Origin: Chloroflexota bacterium
Lineage (GTDB): Bacteria > Chloroflexota > Anaerolineae > B4-G1
Direction of reading: 5' to 3'
Assembly (NCBI GenBank): GCA_024232355.1
Contig: JAAEPW010000799.1
Span: forward strand, 1 to 29,123
DNA: 29,123 nucleotides
Shown here: positions 13,784-23,577 of the stretch, piece by piece
How positions within the stretch are numbered: the first letter of the stretch is position 1
Layout: each line of letters opens with the position of its first letter
The notes under the pieces: generated by a model
Seen by the model: only the letters and a program-made list of their open reading frames with translations
Told to the model about the DNA's origin: nothing
Databases searched by the model: none
Translations under genes and position numbers: made by a program

Positions 13784-16129
13784 ATGACAAAGAAAAGTTT
13801 GAGAGGCAGCCCAAGCAAACGCTCCAGCAGCAAGTCTTCGAGCAGGCGCACGAGTAAACCCAGCAGCCGGCGTACGAGCGGTAGACGCACAAGCGGGCGA
13901 AGAAAGAGCAAGCAGCCGTCATTACCGAGCATCAGCCTGACCCTCGACCAACAGCTCGATATCGTTGGCTATGGGCTGCTCATCGTTGCCGGTTTCACGC
14001 TGCTCAGCTTTCTCTCTGCTAACCGTGGCGTGATCACAGGCAAATGGCTGGGGCTATTGCAGCGGACCTTTGGATGGGGAGCCTATTTGACCCCGTTATT
14101 CGTCGGCGCGGTGGGACTGTGGCTCGTTCTGCGCGACTTTGGCGACCGGTTGCCTCGTTTGACCCCGCAACAGATCGTGGGTGTGCTGTTGGGCTATTTG
14201 GCCCTACTGACCACACTCCACTCGATGGTCGCATTTTCAGTGCCCGATGGCGATGTCTATGCAACACTCAGATCGACGGCCGAGGCAGGACGAGGAGGCG
14301 GTTACCTGGGTGCAGAGATGAGTTGGTGGTTCCTGGATGGATTGGGTGGTGTCGGTACAATGATCGTGCTGATCACTTGGTGGCTGATCGTCGTTGCCCT
14401 TTTCTTTGGGCTGACGGTGCAAAACGGAATGGACGTCCTAGAGCGTCTGCTTGAGCCTTTGAGAGGTCAACGCCGGTCTGCTCGTCCCAAATCGCAACCG
14501 AGTTCTTTTCCCGCTTCAGCGAGCATCACGCCAGATAAACGAGATGCTGATCCCCGCCCACCCTCATGGCCCAGTATTTCCACACCCCAGAGACCATCTG
14601 CATCAACTGCTGCTCCTGTCTCGTCATCTTCCCAATCACAACTCATTGGCGGTGACCACGCGTGGCAGCTTCCCGCGCTCGACGAAATCCTTGATCCTGG
14701 TACAGATCAGGACATTGCTACAGACATACTGCGCCGGCAAGCGCGCATCATTGAAGATACATTGAGGGATTTGGGCGCTCCGGTTCGGGTTCAAGAGACC
14801 AACCCGGGTCCGGTCGTGACCCAGTTTGCCATCGAGCCTCTGGTGACCGTCAGCAATGGCAAAGAGACCAAGGTCAAGGTCAGTCGCATCAGGGGTCTGG
14901 CTGATGACCTGGCCCTGGCACTGGAGGCCCGGACACTGCGTGTCGAAGCTCCTATTCCGGGCAAAGGGTTGATCGGCATCGAAGTGCCCAATCCTCACGT
15001 CTCCCTGGTCGCGCTGCGAGACGTGATCGAGTCGGAAGCGTTCGCGAAACTTGATTCCCCATTGCGGGTGGGTATGGGCCACGACGTCTCTGGTCACCCC
15101 GCCGTTGCCGACCTGACCGCGATGCCGCACTTGCTCATCGCCGGCACGACCGGCTCTGGCAAATCAGTCTGCATCAATGCGCTCATTGCGGCTCTGTTGC
15201 TGCAGAACACGCCCGCTGATCTCGAGTTCCTGATGATCGATCCAAAACGGGTAGAATTGACGGGGTACAACGGTATTCCGCATCTCCAGAGGGCCAAGGT
15301 AGTGGTCGAGATGGAACGGGTGACGAGTGTGCTCCGGTGGGTGCTAGAAGAGATGGACAGAAGATACCGGGGATTCTCCAAGGCGGGTGCGACCAATATC
15401 CGTGACTATAACGAGCGCGTCGCGCCGCGTTTGGGTGACAAGCGACTGCCATACATCGTGGTCATCATAGACGAGTTGGCGGATTTGATGATGATGGCCC
15501 CACAAGAAACAGAACGCTCAGTTTGTCGCATCGCACAGATGGCGCGAGCGACCGGCATCCACCTGGTGATTGCCACGCAGCGCCCCAGCGTAGACGTGGT
15601 CACCGGTCTGATCAAGGCTAATTTTCCGGCACGCATCGCCTTTAACGTGGCATCTTCTGTGGATTCACGCGTCATCCTCGATATGCCCGGTGCCGAACAG
15701 TTGCTTGGCCGGGGCGATATGCTGTTTTTGCCTCCCGACGCCGCTACCCCTCTGCGCTTGCAAGGCGCGTGTGTGTCTGATGAAGAGTTGCGCCGTTTGG
15801 TGCACTATTGGAAGGGGCAGGCAAGGCCAGAAGCAGTTGCATCGGAAAAAACGGTTCAACAACCATTGTGGGAAGAGATGCGGCTGCGGGAACAGGCTGT
15901 CAAGTTTGAGGATGAACTATTGCCCGATGTAATCGACCTGGTGCTGCGTGAGCAACGAGCTTCCGTCTCGCTTCTTCAGCGCAAACTGCGCATCGGTTAC
16001 ACGCGGGCGTCGCGGATTATGGATATTCTCGAACAACACAACGTGGTGGGTCCCCAACCATCAGGTGGCAGGGCCCGTGAGGTTTTTCCCGGTGCGGCTC
16101 GCAAACTACTCAATCCCGGTGGAGAATAA
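13784..16129 (+). CDS. ftsK: FtsK/SpoIIIE-family DNA translocase
   Basis: This 781-residue protein begins with a strongly basic Ser/Arg/Lys tail (1-45, repeated 'SRRTS/SGRRTS' units). Four membrane helices (about 60-80, 95-115, 125-150, 185-210), a Pro/Ser linker (about 230-290), the alpha-beta motor and a C-terminal winged-helix gamma domain (about 710-775, 'SVSLLQRKLRIGYTRASRIMDIL') follow. Walker A is at 453-461 ('AGTTGSGKS'), and Walker B is in 'VVIIDELADLMM' near 562. The protein pumps DNA at the division septum and helps resolve chromosome dimers; the gamma domain reads orienting sequences. The four-helix N-terminus and length fit FtsK/SpoIIIE of many Gram-positives and Chloroflexota. 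The ribosome binding site is weak. The basic tail is longer than usual and may touch DNA or membrane lipid. Confidence 0.95.
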   Translation: MTKKSLRGSPSKRSSSKSSSRRTSKPSSRRTSGRRTSGRRKSKQPSLPSISLTLDQQLDIVGYGLLIVAGFTLLSFLSANRGVITGKWLGLLQRTFGWGAYLTPLFVGAVGLWLVLRDFGDRLPRLTPQQIVGVLLGYLALLTTLHSMVAFSVPDGDVYATLRSTAEAGRGGGYLGAEMSWWFLDGLGGVGTMIVLITWWLIVVALFFGLTVQNGMDVLERLLEPLRGQRRSARPKSQPSSFPASASITPDKRDADPRPPSWPSISTPQRPSASTAAPVSSSSQSQLIGGDHAWQLPALDEILDPGTDQDIATDILRRQARIIEDTLRDLGAPVRVQETNPGPVVTQFAIEPLVTVSNGKETKVKVSRIRGLADDLALALEARTLRVEAPIPGKGLIGIEVPNPHVSLVALRDVIESEAFAKLDSPLRVGMGHDVSGHPAVADLTAMPHLLIAGTTGSGKSVCINALIAALLLQNTPADLEFLMIDPKRVELTGYNGIPHLQRAKVVVEMERVTSVLRWVLEEMDRRYRGFSKAGATNIRDYNERVAPRLGDKRLPYIVVIIDELADLMMMAPQETERSVCRIAQMARATGIHLVIATQRPSVDVVTGLIKANFPARIAFNVASSVDSRVILDMPGAEQLLGRGDMLFLPPDAATPLRLQGACVSDEELRRLVHYWKGQARPEAVASEKTVQQPLWEEMRLREQAVKFEDELLPDVIDLVLREQRASVSLLQRKLRIGYTRASRIMDILEQHNVVGPQPSGGRAREVFPGAARKLLNPGGE

Positions 16130-16168
16130 GAGAATTCCTGGGGATTGTAGAGACGGATGTCGTTTGGG

Positions 16169-16483
16169 TTACTCTTTTGTCAGTTTTGGAAATTTCATCT
16201 TGGGCCACTTTAGTTTTCGACTGTCTCGGGGTTTGGCCGTGACCATTTTCCTCACGGCTTGTGCCAGATCATCAGCGTCGTAGCCTTCCACTTGTGTCTT
16301 TAGTTTATCCAACGCGGCATGTTCTTCCTCACTCAACTCTCTACCAGATGCGGTTTCTGCGCCAATCAGTGCCAGCAGCAGCGCCCGCTCATCATTGTTC
16401 AGGTCTTTGCCGCCATCCTCTGATAGTAATCGACTAATTCCTTCGGGGTTGAACACTTGACCTTCTTGTTTCTCTTCTGCCAT
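16169..16483 (-). CDS. Small acidic hypothetical protein
   Basis: This 104-residue protein is mostly charged and probably helical, with a Lys-rich C-terminus ('KLKWPKMKFPKLTKE'). No cysteine pair, signal peptide or membrane helix is present, and I do not recognise the family. AAGGAGGG precedes the start, and an extended -10-like TGATATGAT lies about 30 bases upstream on the minus strand, so it is very likely translated. It lies downstream of the glycosyltransferase gene (54-base gap, same direction) and is convergent with ftsK. Confidence 0.7.
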   Translation of the reverse strand: MAEEKQEGQVFNPEGISRLLSEDGGKDLNNDERALLLALIGAETASGRELSEEEHAALDKLKTQVEGYDADDLAQAVRKMVTAKPRDSRKLKWPKMKFPKLTKE

Positions 16484-16537
16484 CGCAAGCCCTCCTTGTT
16501 CGATTGCGGTGTATCATATCACACGTATTCTGGTCCA

Positions 16538-17518
16538 CTATTGTTTACGCCAATCCGGCACCTGCCCTCGATGCCGCCAGCGCCACCATATTCCCATCGG
16601 GTATCCGATCATCTTTGCCACGTCGCCCGTGACACGAATAACTGGCACCCACAACGTCGCCTGTAATTTTTGAACGCGGCTCAAGCCCGCATGATCCCAC
16701 ATCCGCGCCAGCCGCCGCCAACCGGTCCAAAACATCCCCGGAATAGAGATCAAATAGAGCATCCACCACCACGGACTGACGGTCGCACCAGCAGCAGCGA
16801 CGAGTGGCGCGGCAAGCAGATAAGTGAGATAGCGGATGGCGTGCCGCTTGCGCCATAGGTCCGCCTTGCCGTCACCTCTCGCGTAGCGATAGTATTGCAC
16901 AAAGAACGCGCGTAGGTTGGGCCGCGGACGAAAATAAACGACGGCCTCGGGCGCAAAAGCGAACGGCCCGTACCGGTCGCGCAGTCTCATGTCAAAGATC
17001 AGATCCTCGCAATAGTCGAGCCATTCTGGATATCCTCCCACCGCTTCCCACGCGCTCTTTTGAAAAGCGGCAGAACGGCTGGAGGGGAGAAAGGTCGTCG
17101 GATTGATCTCTCGCAGTTCTGGGAGCACTGTTGCCCCCATCGCCGTCTCAAAAGTTGTCTGCGGGTCTGGGACAAAGAAACCGGCGACCGTCTCTGTTTC
17201 CGCATCCTTGAATGGCGCAACGATTTTCTCCAGCCACTGTGGGCTCAAACGCACGCCCGCGTCAATCACGGCGATAACCTCACCTATGGCGACCTCGATG
17301 GCCGCGTTGCGTCCCTTAGAGATGTTGGCCCCAGGGCGCTGAACGATGTGTAACGTTAAACGGCTCTCAGCCTGCAACAGAGATAGCGTAGCGTCGGTCG
17401 AACCTCCATCACAGATGACCACCTCGTCTGGTGGGAGAGTTTGTGCGGCCAGGCCATCCAACAGGCGGGCCAGGCTGTCGGCTTCGTTCAGCACCGTGGC
17501 AACGATGGAAACACGCAT
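16538..17518 (-). CDS. Family 2 glycosyltransferase, membrane associated
   Basis: This 326-residue GT-A fold protein starts directly with the GT2 strand 'VSIVATVLNEADSL' (3-16). 'VVICDGGSTDAT' (33-44) binds the nucleotide sugar, 'NISKGRNAAIEVA' follows, 'VIDAGVRL' near 85-92 stands at the DxD position, and 'YCEDLIFDMRL' near 163-173 holds the catalytic-base region. One or two hydrophobic stretches near 230-270 suggest membrane association. It would add sugar to a lipid-linked or surface glycan; the sugar is unknown. The start is firm because the promoter -10 ends only 8 bases upstream, implying a leaderless mRNA. Confidence 0.88.
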   Translation of the reverse strand: MRVSIVATVLNEADSLARLLDGLAAQTLPPDEVVICDGGSTDATLSLLQAESRLTLHIVQRPGANISKGRNAAIEVAIGEVIAVIDAGVRLSPQWLEKIVAPFKDAETETVAGFFVPDPQTTFETAMGATVLPELREINPTTFLPSSRSAAFQKSAWEAVGGYPEWLDYCEDLIFDMRLRDRYGPFAFAPEAVVYFRPRPNLRAFFVQYYRYARGDGKADLWRKRHAIRYLTYLLAAPLVAAAGATVSPWWWMLYLISIPGMFWTGWRRLARMWDHAGLSRVQKLQATLWVPVIRVTGDVAKMIGYPMGIWWRWRHRGQVPDWRKQ

Positions 17519-17526
17519 CTATGATG

Positions 17527-17555
17527 ATTATACACGACGACGCGCCGACTGCCAA
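17527..17555 (-). promoter_or_regulatory. Leaderless promoter of the glycosyltransferase gene
   Basis: On the minus strand, TTGGCA (17555-17550), a 17-base spacer and TATAAT (17532-17527) make a strong promoter. The ATG begins 8 bases beyond the -10, so transcription should start at or within a base or two of the ATG. Confidence 0.8.
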
Positions 17556-17603
17556 GCTCTTGTCTATTCCTCCTTTTCCTTGCTAGGTTAAAAAAAAGCC
17601 CTA

Positions 17604-17633
17604 TTGTGATTTGTCAAATATTCGTGGTACAAT
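17604..17633 (+). promoter_or_regulatory. Promoter of the M4 metallopeptidase gene
   Basis: TTGTGA (17604-17609), an 18-base spacer and TACAAT (17628-17633) precede the gene; AAAGGAGAG at 17671-17679 is the ribosome binding site, 5-7 bases before the ATG at 17685. Confidence 0.6.
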
Positions 17634-17684
17634 TAATATTGGAGCATTTTACCCTATGCAAAATTCGAGTAAAGGAGAGAAGAA

Positions 17685-20600
17685 ATGAACCGGAAGCAAA
17701 TGTTGAAACTAGAGTATGGATCAAGACTGGTAACGCTCTTTCTGATATTGAGCTTGACTTTGACCAGTGTCTCAAGCGGCATTGCGGCACCACCTCCCCC
17801 GGATAACAAGCTGATCGAGTTGAGTCAGGCTACCCAGGGGGATTTGCGCATCTCTTACCATCACGAGACTGGTCAGGTGCGTTTCCTGGGTGTTCATCCT
17901 GGCACTCCTATCGCCCAGCCTAAGAGATTGGCGACTGGTGCAACAGCCGAGGAAGCGGCGCGCGCTTTTCTGGATGCCTACGGCTCCCCTTTCGGTCTAA
18001 AGGATCAGGCACAAGAGTTGGCTGTGATGCGCGATCAAGTGCGCGACGAAGGGCGTACGTTTGTCCGCTTTCAGCAAACCTATCACGGCATCCCCGTGGT
18101 GGGCGGTGAGTTGATCGTTCAAGTCAACGCCCAACGAGACGTGATCTCTGTCAATGGGGAAATTCTGCCTGACCTGGCGCTGGATGTTACTCCTACTATC
18201 AGTGCCGAAAGCGCTCGCCAGATCGCTCTGGACAAAGTGGCCAAGGACTATGATCTGAGTGTCGGCGAACTGCACGCCAGCACGCCCGAACTGTGGATCT
18301 ATAATCCAATCCTGCTGGGGGGTCCCGGCCCGCGTTTCGACACCCAAGTGTGGCGTATAGAAGTATCTCCCTTGGAGTTGGCTCCCATCGAAGAACTCGT
18401 CTTGGTTGATGCGCGCTTGGGGGCAATTAGCCTGAATTTTAATCAGATTGACACGGCCAGGAACCGACAAACCTACGATGCCAACAACGACACGATCTTG
18501 CCCGGCACACTGGTATGCAACGAGTCAAACCCCACCTGCTCCGTGGGTGACGTTCACGAGGCTGCCGCTCACATCTATGCTGGCGATACTTATGACTTTT
18601 ACTTTAGTGAGCATGGCCGGGACAGCATAGACGGTGCGGGCATGACGCTCATCTCTACCGTCCATTACGATTCTGATTATGACAATGCCTTCTGGGATGG
18701 AGAGCAGATGGTCTATGGCGATGCTTATGGATTCCCACTGGCCGACGACGTAGTGGCACACGAACTGACGCACGGTGTCACCGATTACGAATCCCAGTTG
18801 TTCTATTTTTATCAGTCAGGTGCGATCAACGAATCCCTCTCTGACGTGTGGGGCGAGTTCGTAGACCAGGAACAAGCTACCGGCAACGATGCGGGTGACA
18901 CACGATGGGAGATGGGCGAGGACGTGACCGATTTGGGCGCTGGGCGCAATATGCAGGATCCTACCGTCTTTTCTGACCCGGATCGTATAGGGTCCTCTTA
19001 TTACTACTGCGCTCAATCAACACTCGGCGGCGATGGAGACAATGGTGGCGTGCATACCAACAGCGGCGTCAACAACAAGGCTGCCTACCTGATGACCGAC
19101 GGCGGCAGCTTTAACGGCTACACCGTCACCGGCCTGGGTTATGCCAAAGTGGCCGATCTCTACTATGAGGTTCAAACCAACTTGCTCACCTCGGCTGCTG
19201 ACTATGCCGACCTCTACGACGCCTTGATCCAGGCTTGCACGAACCTGGGATACAGCACGGCGGATTGCCAGGCGGTACAGGACGCCGTCAATGCCACCGA
19301 GATGAACCAGCAGCCCGCCAATTGCCCGGCCAACGAAGCGCCCGTCTGCGACTCTGGCTCGCCGTCCGATCTCTTCTTTGACGACGTTGAATCTGGCAGC
19401 GGCAACTGGACGTCCGGCAGCGACTTTGGCACAATTTATTGGTTCGTACCGCAGACCACTTCCAGCATTGGCTTTGCTGATTCCTATGCCACCAGCGGAG
19501 TGGGCAATATCTGGGGTTTTTCCCAAGGCTATCCCCTCGGCGCTACATCTGATACTTATCTGGCTATGAACAGCGATGTGGCCCTGCCGTCCAACGCCTA
19601 CCTCCACTTTAACCATTCGTTCGGATTCGAGTCTAACAGTGCCGGGACCGTCTTTTACGATGGCGGCGTTTTAGAGTACAGTACCACTGGCGGCAGTTCG
19701 TGGACCGACGCGGGTTCGCTCATTAGCGACAACAACTACAATGGCACAATCTCGTCGGACTATGGCAATCCACTTTCCGATCGCTCTGCGTTCACTGCCG
19801 ATAGCCGGGGCTATATCTCTAGCCGGGCCAACCTGAGTTCGCTGGCGGGGCAGAATGTGCGCTTCCGCTTTCGCATCGGCACAGACAGCGAGTATTACGA
19901 TTACGGCTGGTTCATCGACGATGTGCGCGTCTATACCTGCGAATCGACCAACACCGCCCCCTCCATCTCTGGTCTACCGGACCAGATGATACCTATGAAT
20001 GGCAGCGCCGACAATGCCATTGACCTGTGGGCGTATGCCGCCGACGCCGAGAATGTCGACGCCGATCTGACCTTTACGATCAACAACACACCTGCCGCCG
20101 ACGTTAGTGTCACGATTGACACCAATCGTTACATCGACATCAGTGCAACTACCGACTGGACAGGGCAAACTGACGTTATCATCCGCGTGACCGACTCGGG
20201 TGGCCTGTATGCCACCGATACCTTTAACATCAATGTCTTTGAAGGCAAAATATGGGATGGCAGTGCCAGCACCGACTGGCACACTGCCGATAACTGGACG
20301 CCAAGCGGTGTGCCCACCTCTGGCGATGACGTGGTCATCCCCGACGTGAGCAATGATCCGGTCATTTCCGGTGCTGACGCCGCAGTGGATAGCCTGACCA
20401 TCGAAACGGGCGCAGTGCTCGACCTGGGCGACCGCGTACTGACCGTCGAGGGCACGTTGAGCAACGACGGCACACTAAAGCAGACCATGGATGTATCCGA
20501 GGGCAGCACGTCCAACTTTTTGCGCATCACCAATCTGGCCGGTGACCAGACCAAATATTATGGCCTGGACATTACGCCTTCCAGCGCAGCTTTTGGCGCA

Positions 20601-23498
20601 TTCGATACTGATCGAGTGGTAGAGTCATTCGCTGCCCAATCTCTCAAAAGCAGTGATTTACCTATGCCTGCCGTGCCGTTGGCCGACGTGGAACTGATCC
20701 TCGACGATGGCACGCAGGAGAACGACCTGGTCCTACGCGACCAGGGTACCCAAACCGAGTACCACGCGGTACTATTTAACCACTTTACCGCTACGATGGC
20801 GTCCGGCTTTCCGTTCACTCTCGAGCGGATTGACATCCACGAAGATACCAACAATTTGCTAGGGGAAGAAATTCAGCTTTTGGTCTACACCGATGCCGAC
20901 GGCGGCGATCCCAGCAACGCCATCTTGCGCTACAATGAGATCGTCACTGTGCAAACGCAACTCGGCTGGACCGTTTACACCCTGACAAGCCCAGTGTACA
21001 TATCTAGCTCAGTTGACATCTTGCTAGGTTTTTCCACCTACTATGCCGACGGCGGTGTTCCCTGGCCTTTTGAGGATCGTTATCCTTATCCGATGGACGA
21101 GACAGATCCTCAAGGAATGTCCTATGCAGCCTGGATGGACGATACCGGCGATCCAGTGAACCCCTCGGACCTATCCAGCTTTGCTAATTTGTCAGAGATG
21201 GGCGATATCGGTTACCCCTGCAACTGGATGATCCGCGGCTATGGATCCCTGGATACAATTAACACTGCCCCCTCCGTCTCTGGCCTGCCCAACCAGACAG
21301 TGCCCGTCAACGGCAGCGCCGATGACGCCATCGATCTGTGGGCTTATGCCAGCGACGCCGAGGACACCGACGACGTCATGACCTATACCATCAGCAACTC
21401 TCCGATCGTCAGTGCCGGTGTGAGCATCGACTCGAATCGCTACATCGACGTCACCCCCTCTACTGATTGGACCGGCGTCACCGACGTGGTGGTTCAGGTG
21501 CAGGACACTAGTGGTCTGACCGATACCGACACCTTCCAGGTGACAGTCAGTGACGACCCCGATATAGATATCTCGCCCACTTTCCTGGAGGAGACATTGG
21601 TCGTGGACGAAACGTTCACCACGACCCTGACCATCAGTAACATGGGCACAACTTCCCTCTCTTTCTCGTTCGATACTGTCGCCGTCTCCTGGCTGTCTGT
21701 CAATCCGAGTAGTGGTGAGGTGACGGGTGGTGGGGCGCAGGCGGTGGACGCGGTCTTTGACGCCACGGGCCAATCCCTGGGAGACTATAACACGAACCTC
21801 GTCGTCAACAACAACGACCCCGACGAGAACCCGGTGACCGTGCCTGTGACGATGCACGTGTCGACGACGTCCAACACGCCGCCTGCCATTTCTGGCCTGC
21901 CAGACCAACAAGTAACTATGAACGACAGCCTACATTCGGCCATCGATCTGTGGGCCTACACCACCGACGCTGAGGACACCGACGACGTCATAACCTATAC
22001 CGTCAACAACTCGCCGGTCATCAGCGCCGGTGTGAGCATCAGCGCCAATCGCTATATCGACATCGACCCCGCCACCAGCTGGACCGGCTTTACCGACGTA
22101 GAGATCCAGGTACAGGACACCGGTGGTCTGACCGATACCGACACTTTCCAAGTGATCATCACGGGGACCGGTATCATCACCAGCGTCACTGTCTCTGTAT
22201 CTGGCAACCAGTTCTGTGCGGGCCGCAGCACCGACGTGGCGCGCTGCTTTGATATCACGCCCGCCGCCGCACTCGATGCCACTGTACGATTCTACTTGAC
22301 CGAGGCCGAGCGCAACGGCTTGACCCTGGCCGAGTTACTGGTCTTTCACTATGACGGTGACTGGATAGAGGAGCCTGGCCCCTACACCAGCGGCGGCACA
22401 GGCGATGAGCAGTACATCCAGACACAGAATATCGACGATTTTTCGTTCTTTGCCCTGGGCGAGGAACCGTCCAGTGGCGGCACGATCTATCTGCCCATCA
22501 TAATGAAACGTTACCCGCCTGTCCCCTACACACCTGTGCTGAACGCCATCAGCAACTCGGGCAACGACGGAGACTATACTGTGGATTGGGAACCGGCTGA
22601 CCTGGCCGATACATACACCCTGGAGGAAGACGACAACTCGTCATTCTCCAGCCCGACGACACAGCACACCGGCTCCGGCACATCCTGGAGCGCCAGTGAC
22701 CATGCGGTGGGCACGTATTACTATCGCGTCAAGGCGACCAACTCCTGGGGAGACAGCAGTTGGAGCAACGTGCAATCGACACAAGTCTCTCCGCCGACCA
22801 AAGTCTACCCCTCCGCAGACACTGTCGTGATTCAGGGCGCTCCCTCTTCGAGCTATGGCAGTTCGTCGAGTATGCTGGCGGGATACGCTCCCAGCGGTTG
22901 TTTGGGTTGGAACGGGCAGGTCACCCGCAGCTTGATCAAGTTTGACTTGACCGTCATCCCTCCCGGAACGTCCATCACCAATGCCACACTGTACCTCAAT
23001 CTCGTGGCCGCGTGCTATTACACGGGACATACACAAGCGCGCACGGTCACCCTGTACCGCAACGCGAACGATTGGAGTACGACAACTACGTGGAATAGCA
23101 GGCCATCCCACGCCGAAGCGTCCAGCTCTGCCTCGGTTGCGGTGACATCGTTCGGCTGGAAACCGTTCGACGTGACCGGCATAGTACAACAGTGGGTAAA
23201 CGGCTCTCACGCCAACTATGGCTTTACGGTCCGTGCCCCCGAGACTTTGGGGAACGAGTTGGCCATGTTGGAATTCGCCACTCTCAACGCAAGCGGCACC
23301 AGCTATGATCCTTATCTACAGATCACGTATACTGGAATGGCTGATTCTGAGGGAAATGCGCCGGAGAGTGAAGGGTTTCTTACTCTAGACACGTACAAAT
23401 CTACCTTTGGGGGTTTATTCGGTATCTCCCCTGGTACGACGAACTGTGCCCAGTCTGAATCTGTTGGGCTGAGAATGTGCACCCTCAGTGAACGTTAG
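17685..23498 (+). CDS. Secreted thermolysin-like M4 metallopeptidase with multidomain C-terminus
   Basis: This 1937-residue exported protein has a signal peptide (about 1-34), an FTP/PepSY propeptide (about 50-235) and an M4 catalytic domain (about 255-550). The zinc site is complete: H359-E360-L-T-H363, third ligand E383 in 'NESLSD', and catalytic H457 in 'GGVHTNSGVNNKAAYL'. An immune-inhibitor-A-like beta-sandwich follows ('YYDYGWFIDDVRVY' near 740). Three related cadherin-like repeats start at 756, 1193 and 1397, interleaved with other modules, one of them an ASH/BACON-like domain near 1290-1390. Next come a 'YLPIIMKR' segment (about 1601), a fibronectin-III-like domain (about 1612-1703) and a DNRLRE-type domain (about 1705-1880, 'QQWVNGSHANYGFTVRAP'). 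The last 55 residues look unrelated to any module. It probably degrades extracellular protein as a surface-bound or released enzyme. Single-gene unit, with a terminator at 23551-23577. Confidence 0.93.
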   Translation: MNRKQMLKLEYGSRLVTLFLILSLTLTSVSSGIAAPPPPDNKLIELSQATQGDLRISYHHETGQVRFLGVHPGTPIAQPKRLATGATAEEAARAFLDAYGSPFGLKDQAQELAVMRDQVRDEGRTFVRFQQTYHGIPVVGGELIVQVNAQRDVISVNGEILPDLALDVTPTISAESARQIALDKVAKDYDLSVGELHASTPELWIYNPILLGGPGPRFDTQVWRIEVSPLELAPIEELVLVDARLGAISLNFNQIDTARNRQTYDANNDTILPGTLVCNESNPTCSVGDVHEAAAHIYAGDTYDFYFSEHGRDSIDGAGMTLISTVHYDSDYDNAFWDGEQMVYGDAYGFPLADDVVAHELTHGVTDYESQLFYFYQSGAINESLSDVWGEFVDQEQATGNDAGDTRWEMGEDVTDLGAGRNMQDPTVFSDPDRIGSSYYYCAQSTLGGDGDNGGVHTNSGVNNKAAYLMTDGGSFNGYTVTGLGYAKVADLYYEVQTNLLTSAADYADLYDALIQACTNLGYSTADCQAVQDAVNATEMNQQPANCPANEAPVCDSGSPSDLFFDDVESGSGNWTSGSDFGTIYWFVPQTTSSIGFADSYATSGVGNIWGFSQGYPLGATSDTYLAMNSDVALPSNAYLHFNHSFGFESNSAGTVFYDGGVLEYSTTGGSSWTDAGSLISDNNYNGTISSDYGNPLSDRSAFTADSRGYISSRANLSSLAGQNVRFRFRIGTDSEYYDYGWFIDDVRVYTCESTNTAPSISGLPDQMIPMNGSADNAIDLWAYAADAENVDADLTFTINNTPAADVSVTIDTNRYIDISATTDWTGQTDVIIRVTDSGGLYATDTFNINVFEGKIWDGSASTDWHTADNWTPSGVPTSGDDVVIPDVSNDPVISGADAAVDSLTIETGAVLDLGDRVLTVEGTLSNDGTLKQTMDVSEGSTSNFLRITNLAGDQTKYYGLDITPSSAAFGAFDTDRVVESFAAQSLKSSDLPMPAVPLADVELILDDGTQENDLVLRDQGTQTEYHAVLFNHFTATMASGFPFTLERIDIHEDTNNLLGEEIQLLVYTDADGGDPSNAILRYNEIVTVQTQLGWTVYTLTSPVYISSSVDILLGFSTYYADGGVPWPFEDRYPYPMDETDPQGMSYAAWMDDTGDPVNPSDLSSFANLSEMGDIGYPCNWMIRGYGSLDTINTAPSVSGLPNQTVPVNGSADDAIDLWAYASDAEDTDDVMTYTISNSPIVSAGVSIDSNRYIDVTPSTDWTGVTDVVVQVQDTSGLTDTDTFQVTVSDDPDIDISPTFLEETLVVDETFTTTLTISNMGTTSLSFSFDTVAVSWLSVNPSSGEVTGGGAQAVDAVFDATGQSLGDYNTNLVVNNNDPDENPVTVPVTMHVSTTSNTPPAISGLPDQQVTMNDSLHSAIDLWAYTTDAEDTDDVITYTVNNSPVISAGVSISANRYIDIDPATSWTGFTDVEIQVQDTGGLTDTDTFQVIITGTGIITSVTVSVSGNQFCAGRSTDVARCFDITPAAALDATVRFYLTEAERNGLTLAELLVFHYDGDWIEEPGPYTSGGTGDEQYIQTQNIDDFSFFALGEEPSSGGTIYLPIIMKRYPPVPYTPVLNAISNSGNDGDYTVDWEPADLADTYTLEEDDNSSFSSPTTQHTGSGTSWSASDHAVGTYYYRVKATNSWGDSSWSNVQSTQVSPPTKVYPSADTVVIQGAPSSSYGSSSSMLAGYAPSGCLGWNGQVTRSLIKFDLTVIPPGTSITNATLYLNLVAACYYTGHTQARTVTLYRNANDWSTTTTWNSRPSHAEASSSASVAVTSFGWKPFDVTGIVQQWVNGSHANYGFTVRAPETLGNELAMLEFATLNASGTSYDPYLQITYTGMADSEGNAPESEGFLTLDTYKSTFGGLFGISPGTTNCAQSESVGLRMCTLSER
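19950..22166 (+). repeat. Three dispersed cadherin-like repeats inside the M4 gene
   Basis: The units at about 19950-20243, 21261-21551 and 21873-22166 each encode about 97 residues beginning 'NTAPSISGLP' or a close variant and containing 'AIDLWAY', 'NRYIDI' and 'DWTG' or close variants. Units 2 and 3 are most alike. They are separated by unrelated modules, so they are not a simple tandem array. Confidence 0.85.
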
Positions 23499-23550
23499 AT
23501 GGTGTGCCAGAGACTCTATGACCACAGCTATCGGATAGAGAGAAGAAATG

Positions 23551-23577
23551 AAAGAGACTCCACTAAGGGGTCTCTTT
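23551..23577 (+). terminator. Terminator of the M4 peptidase gene
   Basis: AAAGAGACTCC (23551-23561) and GGGGTCTCTTT (23567-23577) form an 11-pair stem with a G-T pair and a 5-base loop, followed by CCGTTTATTTATT. It lies 53 bases after the stop codon. Between the terminator and the MITE at 23722 I see no gene; a TATACT at 23696-23701 could be a weak -10. Confidence 0.8.

Noticed and set aside
17997..22282. Several long antisense frames inside the M4 gene
   Set aside because: They mirror codon bias of the sense gene, lack ribosome binding sites and overlap one another.
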